64,000 nt of DNA from the NCBI RefSeq assembly GCF_004331685.1, contig NZ_SJSM01000017.1:1-64000 (forward strand). The letters are read 5' to 3'. The notes under the pieces are model-generated. The model did no database searches. It was not told where the DNA came from and was given only the letters and a program-made list of their open reading frames with translations. The translations under genes and the position numbers were made by a program. Below, piece by piece: positions 1-9,248 of this stretch. This DNA is from Pedobacter hiemivivus. Its GTDB lineage: Bacteria > Bacteroidota > Bacteroidia > Sphingobacteriales > Sphingobacteriaceae. Position 1 is the stretch's first letter; every line of letters starts with the position of its first letter.

Positions 1-222
1 GGCTACTTTCTGGCCACGAATAGGAAAGTCTTGGATACCAACCTCTGGAAAGAATCCTTTGGATTCAAGATCCTTTTTATCATAACCCTCGGGGGCTATA
101 TTCTTCTCTTCAAGGTAGATGTTCAGCATCTTTTCTGCTTTATCTACTTGGGTTAACTCAAAATAATCCAGGATACCTTCCGGTAATAATAAACTGATCA
201 GGGTTTGCTCGGCTTGACTCAA
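1..222 (-). CDS. ISAon1-like transposase N-terminal-region protein, partial
   Basis: The minus strand is open from about 222 to the left edge of the window (74 codons). The frame reads LSQAEQTLISLLLPEGILDY and continues through FFPEVGIQDFPIRGQKVA. I recognise this as the short first protein of ISAon1-type insertion sequences, which lies just upstream of the DDE transposase ORF. The first usable start in frame is TTG at 222 (an ATT lies just before it); no ATG occurs until codon 33, so the start is uncertain. The rest of the element lies outside the window, so I cannot tell whether it is intact. The family assignment is from memory of the protein sequence; the translation itself is seen directly. 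Confidence 0.7.
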   Translation of the reverse strand, partial: MSQAEQTLISLLLPEGILDYFELTQVDKAEKMLNIYLEEKNIAPEGYDKKDLESKGFFPEVGIQDFPIRGQKVA

Positions 223-282
223 AATAAAAATTGTCGTTTGGTTTACAAATGCAAAAGAAAGAAATTATTTCCTTCCCCCCAA

Positions 283-318
283 GAATTCCGCTTGATCCGT
301 ATGAATTCCGCCGATCCC
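283..318. repeat. 20-bp-spaced direct repeat near the IS end
   Basis: GAATTCCGC occurs at 283-291 and again at 303-311, each followed by a GATCC-containing stretch (TTGATCC and CGATCCC). The two units are exactly 20 bp apart, two helical turns. They lie between the IS reading frame and the tRNA terminator, so they could be subterminal transposase-binding repeats or simply remnants. The IS boundary itself is not resolved. Confidence 0.4.
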
Positions 319-353
319 AAATTCTCGCCGGCCCGGCAGTCACTCAAAAATCC

Positions 354-388
354 CTTAACAAAAAAAGACAGCCTTTCGGGCTGTCTTT
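354..388 (-). terminator. Rho-independent terminator of tRNA-Leu
   Basis: Read on the minus strand, AAAGACAGCC (388-379) pairs with GGCTGTCTTT (373-364) around a short CGAAA loop, and the stem runs directly into a T-run at 363-354. It begins 8 nt beyond the 3' end of the tRNA, so it is the natural terminator of that transcript. Confidence 0.85.
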
Positions 389-396
389 AATCATTG

Positions 397-478
397 TGCG
401 GAAGAAGGGACTCGAACCCCCACGCCGTGAAGCGCCAGATCCTAAGTCTGGTGCGGCTACCAATTACGCCACTTCCGC
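397..478 (-). tRNA. tRNA-Leu (anticodon UAG)
   Basis: The minus strand folds as a class II tRNA. The acceptor stem is GCGGAAG (478-472) with CTTCCGC (404-398) and discriminator A at 397. The anticodon stem CCAGA/TCTGG encloses the loop CTTAGGA, so the anticodon is TAG and the tRNA reads CUN leucine codons. A long variable arm with GC-rich pairing and a TTCGAGT T-loop follow, as expected for leucine tRNA. The CCA end is not encoded. A strong promoter lies upstream and a hairpin terminator just downstream, so it is a monocistronic tRNA gene. An IS element end sits less than 200 bp beyond its 3' side. Confidence 0.95.
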
Positions 479-504
479 AGTTAGGATGTTCCCTTTCGGG
501 ATTG

Positions 505-534
505 CAAATGTAGATATTATTTTTATAAGTCAAA
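505..534 (-). promoter_or_regulatory. Bacteroidota-type promoter for tRNA-Leu
   Basis: On the minus strand TTTG (534-531), an 18-nt spacer and TACATTTG (512-505) match the Bacteroidota consensus TTTG-N19-TAnnTTTG. The transcript would start near 501, about 23 nt before the mature tRNA 5' end. Confidence 0.75.
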
Positions 535-643
535 AAGATTTCTGAATTATATTCAGCAGCTTTAGTTAACCGACTGGTTTACAGGAAAAATATTTTTCAT
601 TTTATTTCCCAGCTATTAGCACCCACGCAGTACAAACCCATTT

Positions 644-1444
644 TTACAATAATTCTTTTTGCAATTGAAAAAGATATTGAACAGCTTTAACCAACCTACT
701 TCCATACCAGGAAAACATTTCACCGTCCACAAGCATTACTTTGGCGTCTGGAATTAAAGTCCTTATTTCTTCCAAATGTTTTTGTTTAAAAGGATAAGGC
801 TCCGAAGAAAGAAAAATCAAGTCTGGTTTTAAATCCACAAGAGCCTCCAACTCTAATTCAGGGTATCGACTTTGCTTAATCACATTCTGCAATCCGTTTA
901 AAGCCAAAATATCATCAATAAAAGTATTCCTGCCAGCCAGCATATAAGGATCTTTCCATATCAAGTAAGCTACCTTTTTGTCAATTCCCTGTTGCAATGC
1001 TAAAGTCTGCAAATCATTAAATCCAGCATTGATCAGGTGATTTAGATAAGCTGCCTCTGGCTGTCGATCAACGAGTTCTCCAATATGCAAGATCGTCTTT
1101 TTAGCATCTTCAAGTGTATAAATATCACTCATCCACACGGAAAATTCTGCCATCAGCATTTCTATTTGCTTCTGCTCATTTTCTTCTTTATTACCGATGA
1201 TGAGATCAGGCTTCAGGCTTCTGATTAAATCTATGTTCAGCTTCTTAGTTCCACCAACCTTGGTGCGTTCAGCAAATTTTTCAATCGGATGAATGCAGAA
1301 TTTAGTCAGCCCAACAATCTCTTTGTCTAACCCCAGGTCAAACAATAGCTCAGTTTGCGATGGCACAAGTGATATTATTCTTTTTGGTGGGAAATTAATC
1401 TCAATGTTCCGATTAAGCTGATCCGTAAAACTGCGCTTCATCAT
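644..1444 (-). CDS. BtuF/TroA-like helical-backbone binding protein
   Basis: The 266-residue product matches the Peripla_BP_2 (BtuF/FepB-type) fold of ABC substrate-binding proteins for vitamin B12, haem or iron chelates. The N-terminal lobe carries PPKRIISLVPSQTELLFDLG and the second lobe starts near KKVAYLIWKDPYM. There is no signal peptide and no lipobox: the protein begins directly with a charged stretch. No BtuC/BtuD-type permease or ATPase is nearby. It follows the export operon on the same strand with a 40-nt gap, so it may be co-transcribed. The family is clear; ligand and role are not. Such signal-less versions could be cytosolic metal or corrinoid binders. Confidence 0.75.
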   Translation of the reverse strand: MMKRSFTDQLNRNIEINFPPKRIISLVPSQTELLFDLGLDKEIVGLTKFCIHPIEKFAERTKVGGTKKLNIDLIRSLKPDLIIGNKEENEQKQIEMLMAEFSVWMSDIYTLEDAKKTILHIGELVDRQPEAAYLNHLINAGFNDLQTLALQQGIDKKVAYLIWKDPYMLAGRNTFIDDILALNGLQNVIKQSRYPELELEALVDLKPDLIFLSSEPYPFKQKHLEEIRTLIPDAKVMLVDGEMFSWYGSRLVKAVQYLFQLQKELL

Positions 1445-1484
1445 ACAAATATAAGCGCAATTTTCAAATCGAGTTTAAACATTT

Positions 1485-2168
1485 TTAGCCGATTTTATTT
1501 CGTTCCTCATTAACTACCCCATCTAAAAGATGTAAAGTTCTATTGCCATAAACGGCATTCACTTCAGAATGGGTAACCTGCACAATGGTAATCCCATCCT
1601 CTTCATTTAACTTTTTAAATAAATCCATAATTTGCAATGCCTGAACCGATTGCAGATTTCCTGTAGGTTCATCAGCTAAAATGATAGTTGGATGTGCCAC
1701 CAAGGCTCTTGCGATACCAACCAGTTGCTGCTGGCCACCAGATAATTGATTAGGGAAAAGATCGCTTTTGGCCACCATGTTAAACCTATCCAGAATATCT
1801 GCTACCCGACTCTTACGCTCAGATCCCGGAACTTTTTTATATAATAAAGGAGCTTCAATATTTTCGGCCACTGTCATTTCATCAATAAGATGATAAGCTT
1901 GAAATACGAAACCTATATGGTTGCGGTACAACTCTACACGCTTACGTTCGCTTAATGAGACTACATCTTCACCCATAAATTCATACTGTCCATATGTAGG
2001 CTCTTCAAGCATCCCCAGTATATTAAGCAAACTAGATTTTCCGGCACCAGACGGTCCCATTATAGAAACAAATTCACCCTGCTTTATATTTGTAGTTACG
2101 TGGCGAAGTACGTAACTTTTTACACCTTTGTTAGCGTAATATTTCTCTATATTTTTTAATTCTATCAT
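1485..2168 (-). CDS. MacB/LolD-type ABC ATPase with altered D-loop
   Basis: This 227-residue ATPase would power the FtsX-type permeases encoded directly upstream. Walker A is GPSGAGKSS (about residues 38-46), the Q-loop lies in IGFVFQAYHL, the signature is LSGGQQQ, Walker B is IILADEPT and the switch histidine is in VTHSE. Two positions depart from the family norm: the D-loop reads GNLQS instead of GNLDS, and the signature is followed by LVGIARAL rather than RVAIARAL. The sister ATPase at 9249 is canonical at both. ATG at 2168 is preferred over the GTG one codon upstream. It is the sixth gene of the operon, 27 nt after the third permease. Confidence 0.9.
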   Translation of the reverse strand: MIELKNIEKYYANKGVKSYVLRHVTTNIKQGEFVSIMGPSGAGKSSLLNILGMLEEPTYGQYEFMGEDVVSLSERKRVELYRNHIGFVFQAYHLIDEMTVAENIEAPLLYKKVPGSERKSRVADILDRFNMVAKSDLFPNQLSGGQQQLVGIARALVAHPTIILADEPTGNLQSVQALQIMDLFKKLNEEDGITIVQVTHSEVNAVYGNRTLHLLDGVVNEERNKIG

Positions 2169-2195
2169 CACGTTGTGTTTTTAAATGTTTTAATT

Positions 2196-4559
2196 CTACT
2201 CGTATTTCAATGCGTCAATGGGATTTGAACGGGCCACCTTAAAAGATTGCAGACTAACAGTAAGCACAGCAATCAACAAGGACAGACCAATAGCAATAGC
2301 GAAAGGTAAAATAGATATAGCTACCCTAAATTCATATGCTGAAAGCCATTTATTGACAATAATATATCCCAAAGGAAAAGCAATTAGGTTGGCTATAGCC
2401 ACAAGCTTGATAAAATCTCTGTTCAACAGTGTCAATACATTCATTGTACTGGCACCTAAAACTTTACGGATACTGATCTCCTTTTTACGCTGTTCCGCCA
2501 TAAACAAAGCCAATCCCAAAAGCCCAAGGCAGGAAATAAACACAGCAAAGCCACCAAACCAGTTAGAAAGCGTCCCGAGTAATTGTTCATCCTTAAATTT
2601 CTGACCGAACTCTTCGTCAACAAATTTTCTGTCGACCGGAAATTCAGGATTTAATTCTTTCATAACTTCATCAATTGCATGTACCGAAGTACTTACATTT
2701 TGAGCTTGATTCAGCCTGACAATAACTTTACTAACCTCGGTCATTCTATGATACATGATCATGGGGGCTGCTTTCTGGTATGGAGACTCCATTACAAAAT
2801 CTTTAATCACACCAATTACGGTCAATTGTTTATCCCAGACCCTCACTACCGCACCAAGCGGTTGTTTCAATCCTATCGCTTTAACCGCAGCCTCATTCAA
2901 CACCAAACTTAATGAATCGTTAAACTGAGCTGAAAATGCTCTACCTGCAACCATCGATGTGCCAATGGTTTTAATAAAATCATATCCGGCACTTCTGTAA
3001 TTGAACAACACCGAATAATTAGGAGCTTTTCCCTGCCACCCTATCCCGAAGGTAGAATTTCCTGTTTCATTAAGCCCCATACTAAAATATGTCAGACTAG
3101 AAACTGCACCCGTTTTAAGCAATCTATCTTTTAATAATACCAGTCTGGATTCATCTTTCAAATTACCCTGAATTTGGATTTCAATTAATCCGGCCTTGTT
3201 ATAACCGATCGGCTTATTTTTAATATAGTTCAGTTGCTGATAAATTACAGCCGTGCAAATGATCAGACAGGCAGCAAATACAAACTGAAAAACAACAAGA
3301 ACCTTCCTTACTAACAAAGACGAATTACCGGCTACAGGTAAACCTTTCAGTACTTCCACAGGCTCAAAGGAAGAGAGGTAAAAAGCAGGATAACTTCCTG
3401 CTAACAAGCCAGTAAACAAGGTCAAACCTATTAAAACAGACCAAAACTTCCAATCGCTATAATTAACTATCAGGTTGATATTCAACAAACCATTAAAATA
3501 AGGGAGACAAATTTCCATCAACATAAAGGCAACCACCATTCCTATCAGCGAAAGCAATATTGATTCTAACATAAACTGACCAATCAGGGAGCTCCTGGAT
3601 GAACCAATTGCCTTCCGGACACCTACCTCTTTAGCTCTTTTCTCAGATCTGGCGGTTGAGAGGTTCATAAAGTTTACGCAAGCAATTAGCAGGACGCAAA
3701 AGGCAAGTATAAAAAAGATCCTGATCTGGCTGATCTTTCCCCCAACAGAAACCCCATTTTCAAAATTACTATACAAATGCCATTTAGACAATGGATGCAG
3801 AAAAGCATCTGCATTTGTACCCTGCTCATTACGTTTAAAAACACCTTTCATCTGTACACTTACCTGCCCAAAAAGCTCATTGTCCTGTAATTGAACCAGC
3901 GTCAGACAAAAATTATTACCCCAGTCGGAATTTCTAATGCCCACATCACGTCTTTCAAGCAAAGCCCAGGGCAACAGGTAATCAAACTGAATACTGCTGT
4001 TTAAAGGCACATCTTTAACTATGGCCTCAACTTTCAACGCTTCTAAATTTTCCAGTTTCACCATTTTATTGATTGGATCCTCGTTTCCAAACAAACTTCT
4101 GGCTGTGCTTTCAGTCAAAATGATGGTATTCACATCCTGCAACACTTTATCAGCATTACCTTTTACTATTTTATAATCCAGTATTTTTAAGAACTCAGTA
4201 TCAGCAAAGACTACATTCTTTTTTATATTCTTACGCCCATAACTAATTAACTTTTCCTCTGGAAAAGAAGAACGGGAAACATGAGCAACTCCCGGTATCT
4301 TTTCCCTGATTTCCCGGGCTAATACGCGAGGTGTCCATTTCCAGGTAAAAACCTCGTTTGGAGTTGTGGAGTTGTTAAAAACTATGTACGTCTTATCATA
4401 ATTGCTAAATTGTTTGTCATAAGTCCACTCATAAGACACATACAGCAATAGCAGCATACAACTAGCCAAACCAATAGCAAGCCCACCTGCGTTAATCAAA
4501 GTATAGCCCTTGTTTTTCCAAAGGTTACGCCAAGCTATTTTTAAATTTAATCTGAACAT
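2196..4559 (-). CDS. FtsX/MacB-type ABC permease (third of three)
   Basis: A 787-residue inner-membrane permease of the large Bacteroidota type, made of two MacB periplasmic-core/FtsX units. The first TM segment lies in ALRNLW-like context near residues 20-42 (LASCMLLLLYVSYEWTYD). A periplasmic domain and three TM helices follow (starting at RIFFILAFCVLLIACVNFMN), then a second periplasmic domain and a final three-helix FtsX block ending in NPIDALKYE. It is paralogous to the two upstream permeases, with near-identical starts (MFRLNLKIA.RNLW.NK) and ends (DALKYE). Such proteins form mechanotransmission or lipid/peptide export complexes with MacB/LolD ATPases. Substrate unknown. Confidence 0.9.
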   Translation of the reverse strand: MFRLNLKIAWRNLWKNKGYTLINAGGLAIGLASCMLLLLYVSYEWTYDKQFSNYDKTYIVFNNSTTPNEVFTWKWTPRVLAREIREKIPGVAHVSRSSFPEEKLISYGRKNIKKNVVFADTEFLKILDYKIVKGNADKVLQDVNTIILTESTARSLFGNEDPINKMVKLENLEALKVEAIVKDVPLNSSIQFDYLLPWALLERRDVGIRNSDWGNNFCLTLVQLQDNELFGQVSVQMKGVFKRNEQGTNADAFLHPLSKWHLYSNFENGVSVGGKISQIRIFFILAFCVLLIACVNFMNLSTARSEKRAKEVGVRKAIGSSRSSLIGQFMLESILLSLIGMVVAFMLMEICLPYFNGLLNINLIVNYSDWKFWSVLIGLTLFTGLLAGSYPAFYLSSFEPVEVLKGLPVAGNSSLLVRKVLVVFQFVFAACLIICTAVIYQQLNYIKNKPIGYNKAGLIEIQIQGNLKDESRLVLLKDRLLKTGAVSSLTYFSMGLNETGNSTFGIGWQGKAPNYSVLFNYRSAGYDFIKTIGTSMVAGRAFSAQFNDSLSLVLNEAAVKAIGLKQPLGAVVRVWDKQLTVIGVIKDFVMESPYQKAAPMIMYHRMTEVSKVIVRLNQAQNVSTSVHAIDEVMKELNPEFPVDRKFVDEEFGQKFKDEQLLGTLSNWFGGFAVFISCLGLLGLALFMAEQRKKEISIRKVLGASTMNVLTLLNRDFIKLVAIANLIAFPLGYIIVNKWLSAYEFRVAISILPFAIAIGLSLLIAVLTVSLQSFKVARSNPIDALKYE

Positions 4560-4583
4560 GAGTTTAATGTTTAAATTTGTCTG

Positions 4584-6808
4584 TTATTCGTATTTTAAGG
4601 CATCCACGGGGTTTGCTTTCGCAGCTTTATATGCCTGAAAGCTTACGGTTAAAAAGGTGATTATGCTTGTCCCAAATATTACCACAACGATGATCCACCA
4701 GGAAATTACGGTGCGGAATTCAAAATGTTCCAGCCATTTATTCATCAGGTAATAGGCGGTCGGTACACCAATTATAATTGCCACCAAAATCATTTTCATA
4801 AACGACACAGAGAGTAACCGCATAATACTGGCTACCGAAGCGCCAAGTACACGCCGGACACCAAATTCCTTTGTTCGCTGTTCGGCACTGTAAGCTATCA
4901 GTCCGTAAAGCCCCATACATGAAATCAATATTGCTATACCGCCGAACAAATTGGCCAGGATACCCAGAATCTTTTCCGACTGCAACTTTGCAGCAAACAA
5001 CTCATCAACAAACTTAATTTCAACAGGATAGTTCGGATTGATACTTTTAGCAACAGCCAAGATCAGTTCTACATTTCTGCTTAAACTGTTGGCAGGATTT
5101 AAGCGCAGATTGATATTACCGCCCTGACTTTTACTAAAATTGATAACCATAGGGCGTCCCGAATGATAGGGCGAATCCCAGAGAAAATCTTTAAAAATGC
5201 CGATTACCGTTAGCTGATTTCCGAAGAGATTTACAGACTTACCGATAGGATCTTTCAGATTCATCATCTTCACAGCAGTGCTGCTTAACAAAATTGCAGC
5301 TGTATCTGAAGCAAATTCCTTAGAGAAATCGCGTCCGGCCAGCATTTTCACACCATTTGTCTTCACAAAATCATACTGGGTCTCGAGTCGGTTGAAAACA
5401 ATTTCCTCGCCCTGTTTCTCCATTCCTGGCCATTTTAACCCATAAAACCAATTGCTCACATGGGTCATACTGCGTGATGCCTGGTTTACCGCAGTAACTG
5501 CCCCGGATTTCAATAACTGATCTTTGAACAATTCAAATTTCTCGTACAATTCTCCACTTTGCGGCATCTCCGCGAGCAAATTGATGTTATAACCTACTGA
5601 TCTGCCCTTTATAAACTGTATTTGCTTATAAATGACCAGCGTAGCAATGGTCAGTATGATGGCAAAACAAAACTGTGCTACCACCAGTACCTGCCTCAGG
5701 TTGATGGGGATAAGCCTGGCCCTTGCTGTTTTCTTTTTAAAGGTCTGAATAGCGTTGAATGATGACAGGAACACTGCCGGATAAATGCCTGCCAGAAGAC
5801 CTGTCAGCAACGCTACAGACAAAATACCCAGCCAATAGCCCATATTCATGTAGTCGATCGTGATTTCTATAGCCAGCAGGTTATTGAACATCGGCAAACT
5901 AGCTTCAACAATAGTAAGCGCAATCAACACTGCCACTGCAGTGAGCACCATCGCTTCGGTCAGGAACTGTGTAACCAAAGAGCCCCTCGTTGCACCGATC
6001 GTTTTTTTGATCCCCACTTCCTTTGCCCTGCGTTCCGATTTAGCCGTAGCCATGTTCATAAAATTGATACAGGCGATCAGCAAAATACCAAAGGCAAGTG
6101 CAATAAACAGATAAATGCGTTCGATGTCGCCACCTACACTCTTGCCGTCTAAAAATTTCCCGTATAAATGTGTATCCGAAAAGGGGAACAAGAAGTTCTC
6201 ATTTCTTTCCTTCGTATAGGTTTCGTTGAACAGTTTTTTCACCTTGGAATTGATCAGATCTAATTTGGCCTTGTCATTAACCTTTGCTATAGCCAGAAAG
6301 CTAAAATTTCCCCAGCTGGGATTTCTAGCCTCATCATCTATACTTTGATAAAAAGACCATGGCATCAGGTAATCGGTGTATTTAGTGCAAAATCGGGATT
6401 ACCAGCTATAAATTCATAGTTGAATATTTTCAGAATCTCCGGATCAGCAAAGAGATCGACTTTTTTAAACCCGTTTTCCTTATTGGAGATGAGCGATTCA
6501 TTACCACCCGCAATACGGGTAATGGCATCTACTTCAGGGATTTTGCTCCTAATTGCCATTGCAATCCCGTTGCCGGGTGACGTCCTGGTACTTGTAATAT
6601 TTCCTGATGCATCCTGAAAGTTAGTCATCACCTGATAGATTTTATCTGCATCTTTAAAGTGACGGTCGAAATTCATTTCGTAATTCACGTATAGCAGCAA
6701 CAGTAGGCAGGCAGACAAACCAACCGCCAGTCCAATTATATTAATAACAGAAGAAGTCTTATTTCTCCAAAGATTGCGCAAAGCGATTTTTAAATTGAGT
6801 CTGAACAT
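4584..6808 (-). pseudogene. FtsX/MacB-type ABC permease broken by an internal deletion
   Basis: Two abutting frames together make one permease. The first (6808 to 6365, 147 codons) begins MFRLNLKIALRNLWRNK and ends EFIAGNPDFALNT before running out of frame to a TGA. The second continues in another frame at DYLMPWSFYQSID (near 6372) and runs to NPVDALKYE at 4584. The paralogue at 2196 has about 47 residues between the equivalent points (from IILTES to SSIQF), so roughly 140 nt are missing and the reading frame is lost. The two pieces plus 47 residues give about 787, exactly the paralogue's length. The C-terminal piece keeps seven TM segments and an ATG at 6365, so a truncated protein could still be made. 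Everything outside the junction looks well conserved, so the loss is recent. Confidence 0.85.
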
Positions 6809-6826
6809 GAGTCTATCTTTAAAGGC

Positions 6827-9205
6827 TTATTCATATTTTAATGCTTCAGCAGGACTTGTTTTTACTGCTTTTCTTGCCTGGATGCTTACCGTAAGTACAG
6901 TAAGAACTGTAGAGATTAATGCCGCCAAAACGAAGGGAAAAAGGGGAATGTCAATTCTATAAGCAAAAGTCTCTAGCCAGTTCTTTGCCAGAATATAAGC
7001 CAGGGGCCAGCCAATAACATTGGAAATCAAAACTATCCAGATGAAAAAGGTATTTAACATTTTAAACATCTGAAAATCTGTTGCCCCTAGTATTTTCCTG
7101 ATCGATATTTCCTTAATCCTGTTATTGGTTGTAAATGCTGAGAATGCGAAAAGACCTAATACCGCAATAAATATGGTTAGCATTGCTGCAAAGAAAAAGA
7201 CAGACTGAAGCTGTTCTTGTTTTTTAAATAGCCGTCCATACAGTTCATCTAAAAACTCATACCTAAAATCGTCTCCATCAAGATTATTAATACTCGGCCA
7301 TTGCGATTTGAGTGCGGCCAACGCAGCAGTCATACTACGTTGGTCTATATTAACCATTATCTTTATTTTTTGATTGTTACATGGATTCTTGATCGAATAT
7401 ATAGTGGGTTCAACAGCGGCTTCAAATCCCTGCGCTTTAAAATCCTTCACAACGCCAACTATTTTATAATCCATATCGCAGCCCCTAATAATCTTACCTA
7501 CCGGATTTGTTACGCCATAGCGCGCAACTGCACTTTCATTTAAAGTTGCTGAACCGGCAGTGTCGGCCATAAAATTTCGGGAGAAAAACCGTCCACTTTT
7601 TAATTTAATGTCCAGTGTTTCAAAGTAATCAAAATCCACATCAATAAAATCTATCGATGATTCCTGCTCACCTAATTTATAGGTATTTGTACCGGGCTTA
7701 GATCCATCCGGTATATCTGACGCTACAGTTACGTAATTCACACCAGGTATTTTCATCATTTTGTTTCTGGCCTGTTCAAAATCTTTAGCCTTGTTATAGA
7801 ACTGGATATTTTTAATAAAAACTACTTGTGATGATTTAAATCCTTTATCCTCCGCCCGCATATATTTTAGCTGGTTGTTTACAATCAGCAAACCAGCTAT
7901 AAATATGATCGCAATTACAAACTGGGCCGCCAAAAGGGAATTTCTTAACCAACGTGTTTTATAACTGGTCTGCATATTACCCTTCAAAACAGACGCAGGC
8001 TTATAAGCTGAAAGTACCAGGGCCGGGTAAATACCCGAAATAACCGTTACCCCAATTAATATCAATAACAGTTGCGCAAAAAGAGTCTGATCTCCATGCC
8101 ATATAGATAAAGGAATGCCAAATAACCTGTTAAATACGGGGAGCAGAACCTCAGCAATGATGAGCCCCAATGCCAGGGATAGTAAACACTGCATAAAAAT
8201 CTCTGCGAGAAACTGATACGTCAGGTTCAGCTGATAGGCTCCCAATACCTTTCTTACCCCAACTTCTTTTGCCCGCTTCGTAGCCTGCGCAATGGTGAGG
8301 TTTGTAAAATTGATACAGGCAATAATGACAATCAAAATACCCAGCCCAAAAAGCGCAAATACAATCTTATAATTGGTATCACTGCCGGCCATTGGCTTTA
8401 AATGCAGATTTTTTAAAGGATCAAGAAATATAACCGAACGCCCCGCAATTCTATAATCGTTCGCAGACGCCCCCGCTTTGATCACCTCACGCTTATAGAG
8501 TTGATCTATTTTTTGTTGAAGGGCTTCGATATTTGCCCCCCTCTTAACCTGGATAAAGGTTTTAAAGTTATTTGTGCCATAGTCTTTATTATCAAAACTG
8601 ATATCCTTCGAAAGCGATACCACATCAAATTTTATATTAGAATGTTCATCTGTTCTTTCAATTGTACCATATAATTTAACAAACTGCCCAGCTTTTTTTG
8701 GCCCCAGACTAACCTGTTTAGGGAATATGACTTGCTCATTTGGAAATAACTTATTAAAAAACAATTTGGGTACATAGAGCTGAAGGCCGGGATCATTTTC
8801 ATCGGCTAATTTTCCTTCAGGCCGGATGTTAAACATTTTAGCCACCTTATAATCCAACAATAAAGCTTTCGTAGAATATACCCTGCCTTTTTCTGTCTGA
8901 ATAGGAAACTCAAACCAGGTTGTGCTCATTTTTCCAGTTACCTCAACTTCAGGAAAGTTATCCTGAATTACTTTTGCAAGTGGCGCCGGCGTATAATCAG
9001 TTTTATGGTCAGGCAGGTTTCTTCCTACCTGATAAATTCTATCATAATTTGGCACATCCTTATCGTAACCGGTTTCATAAGTAACGTAAAGTAAAACTAC
9101 AATAAAAGCCGCCAAAGCGATAGAAAGTCCACCGATATTAATTGCTGTATAAACCTTGTTTTTCCAAAGGTTACGTAGCGCTATCTTGAAATTCAGTTTA
9201 AACAT
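6827..9205 (-). CDS. FtsX/MacB-type ABC permease (first of three)
   Basis: A 792-residue permease with the same architecture as its two paralogues: one N-terminal TM (about residues 21-42), a periplasmic MacB core, a three-TM FtsX block starting near NYKIVFALFGLGILIVIIAC, a second core domain, and a C-terminal three-TM block ending SPAEALKYE. The cytoplasmic RAKEVGVRKVLGA and KEISIRKILGA coupling segments, where MacB/FtsX permeases contact their ATPase, are intact. It follows the canonical ATPase by 43 nt and precedes the broken paralogue by 18 nt. Together they look like an export system for a toxic peptide, lipid or antibiotic, but the substrate cannot be read from sequence. Confidence 0.9.
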   Translation of the reverse strand: MFKLNFKIALRNLWKNKVYTAINIGGLSIALAAFIVVLLYVTYETGYDKDVPNYDRIYQVGRNLPDHKTDYTPAPLAKVIQDNFPEVEVTGKMSTTWFEFPIQTEKGRVYSTKALLLDYKVAKMFNIRPEGKLADENDPGLQLYVPKLFFNKLFPNEQVIFPKQVSLGPKKAGQFVKLYGTIERTDEHSNIKFDVVSLSKDISFDNKDYGTNNFKTFIQVKRGANIEALQQKIDQLYKREVIKAGASANDYRIAGRSVIFLDPLKNLHLKPMAGSDTNYKIVFALFGLGILIVIIACINFTNLTIAQATKRAKEVGVRKVLGAYQLNLTYQFLAEIFMQCLLSLALGLIIAEVLLPVFNRLFGIPLSIWHGDQTLFAQLLLILIGVTVISGIYPALVLSAYKPASVLKGNMQTSYKTRWLRNSLLAAQFVIAIIFIAGLLIVNNQLKYMRAEDKGFKSSQVVFIKNIQFYNKAKDFEQARNKMMKIPGVNYVTVASDIPDGSKPGTNTYKLGEQESSIDFIDVDFDYFETLDIKLKSGRFFSRNFMADTAGSATLNESAVARYGVTNPVGKIIRGCDMDYKIVGVVKDFKAQGFEAAVEPTIYSIKNPCNNQKIKIMVNIDQRSMTAALAALKSQWPSINNLDGDDFRYEFLDELYGRLFKKQEQLQSVFFFAAMLTIFIAVLGLFAFSAFTTNNRIKEISIRKILGATDFQMFKMLNTFFIWIVLISNVIGWPLAYILAKNWLETFAYRIDIPLFPFVLAALISTVLTVLTVSIQARKAVKTSPAEALKYE

Positions 9206-9248
9206 ATGATCTGCACAATTAATTAGTTATCAATTGAAAAGTTTCGAT

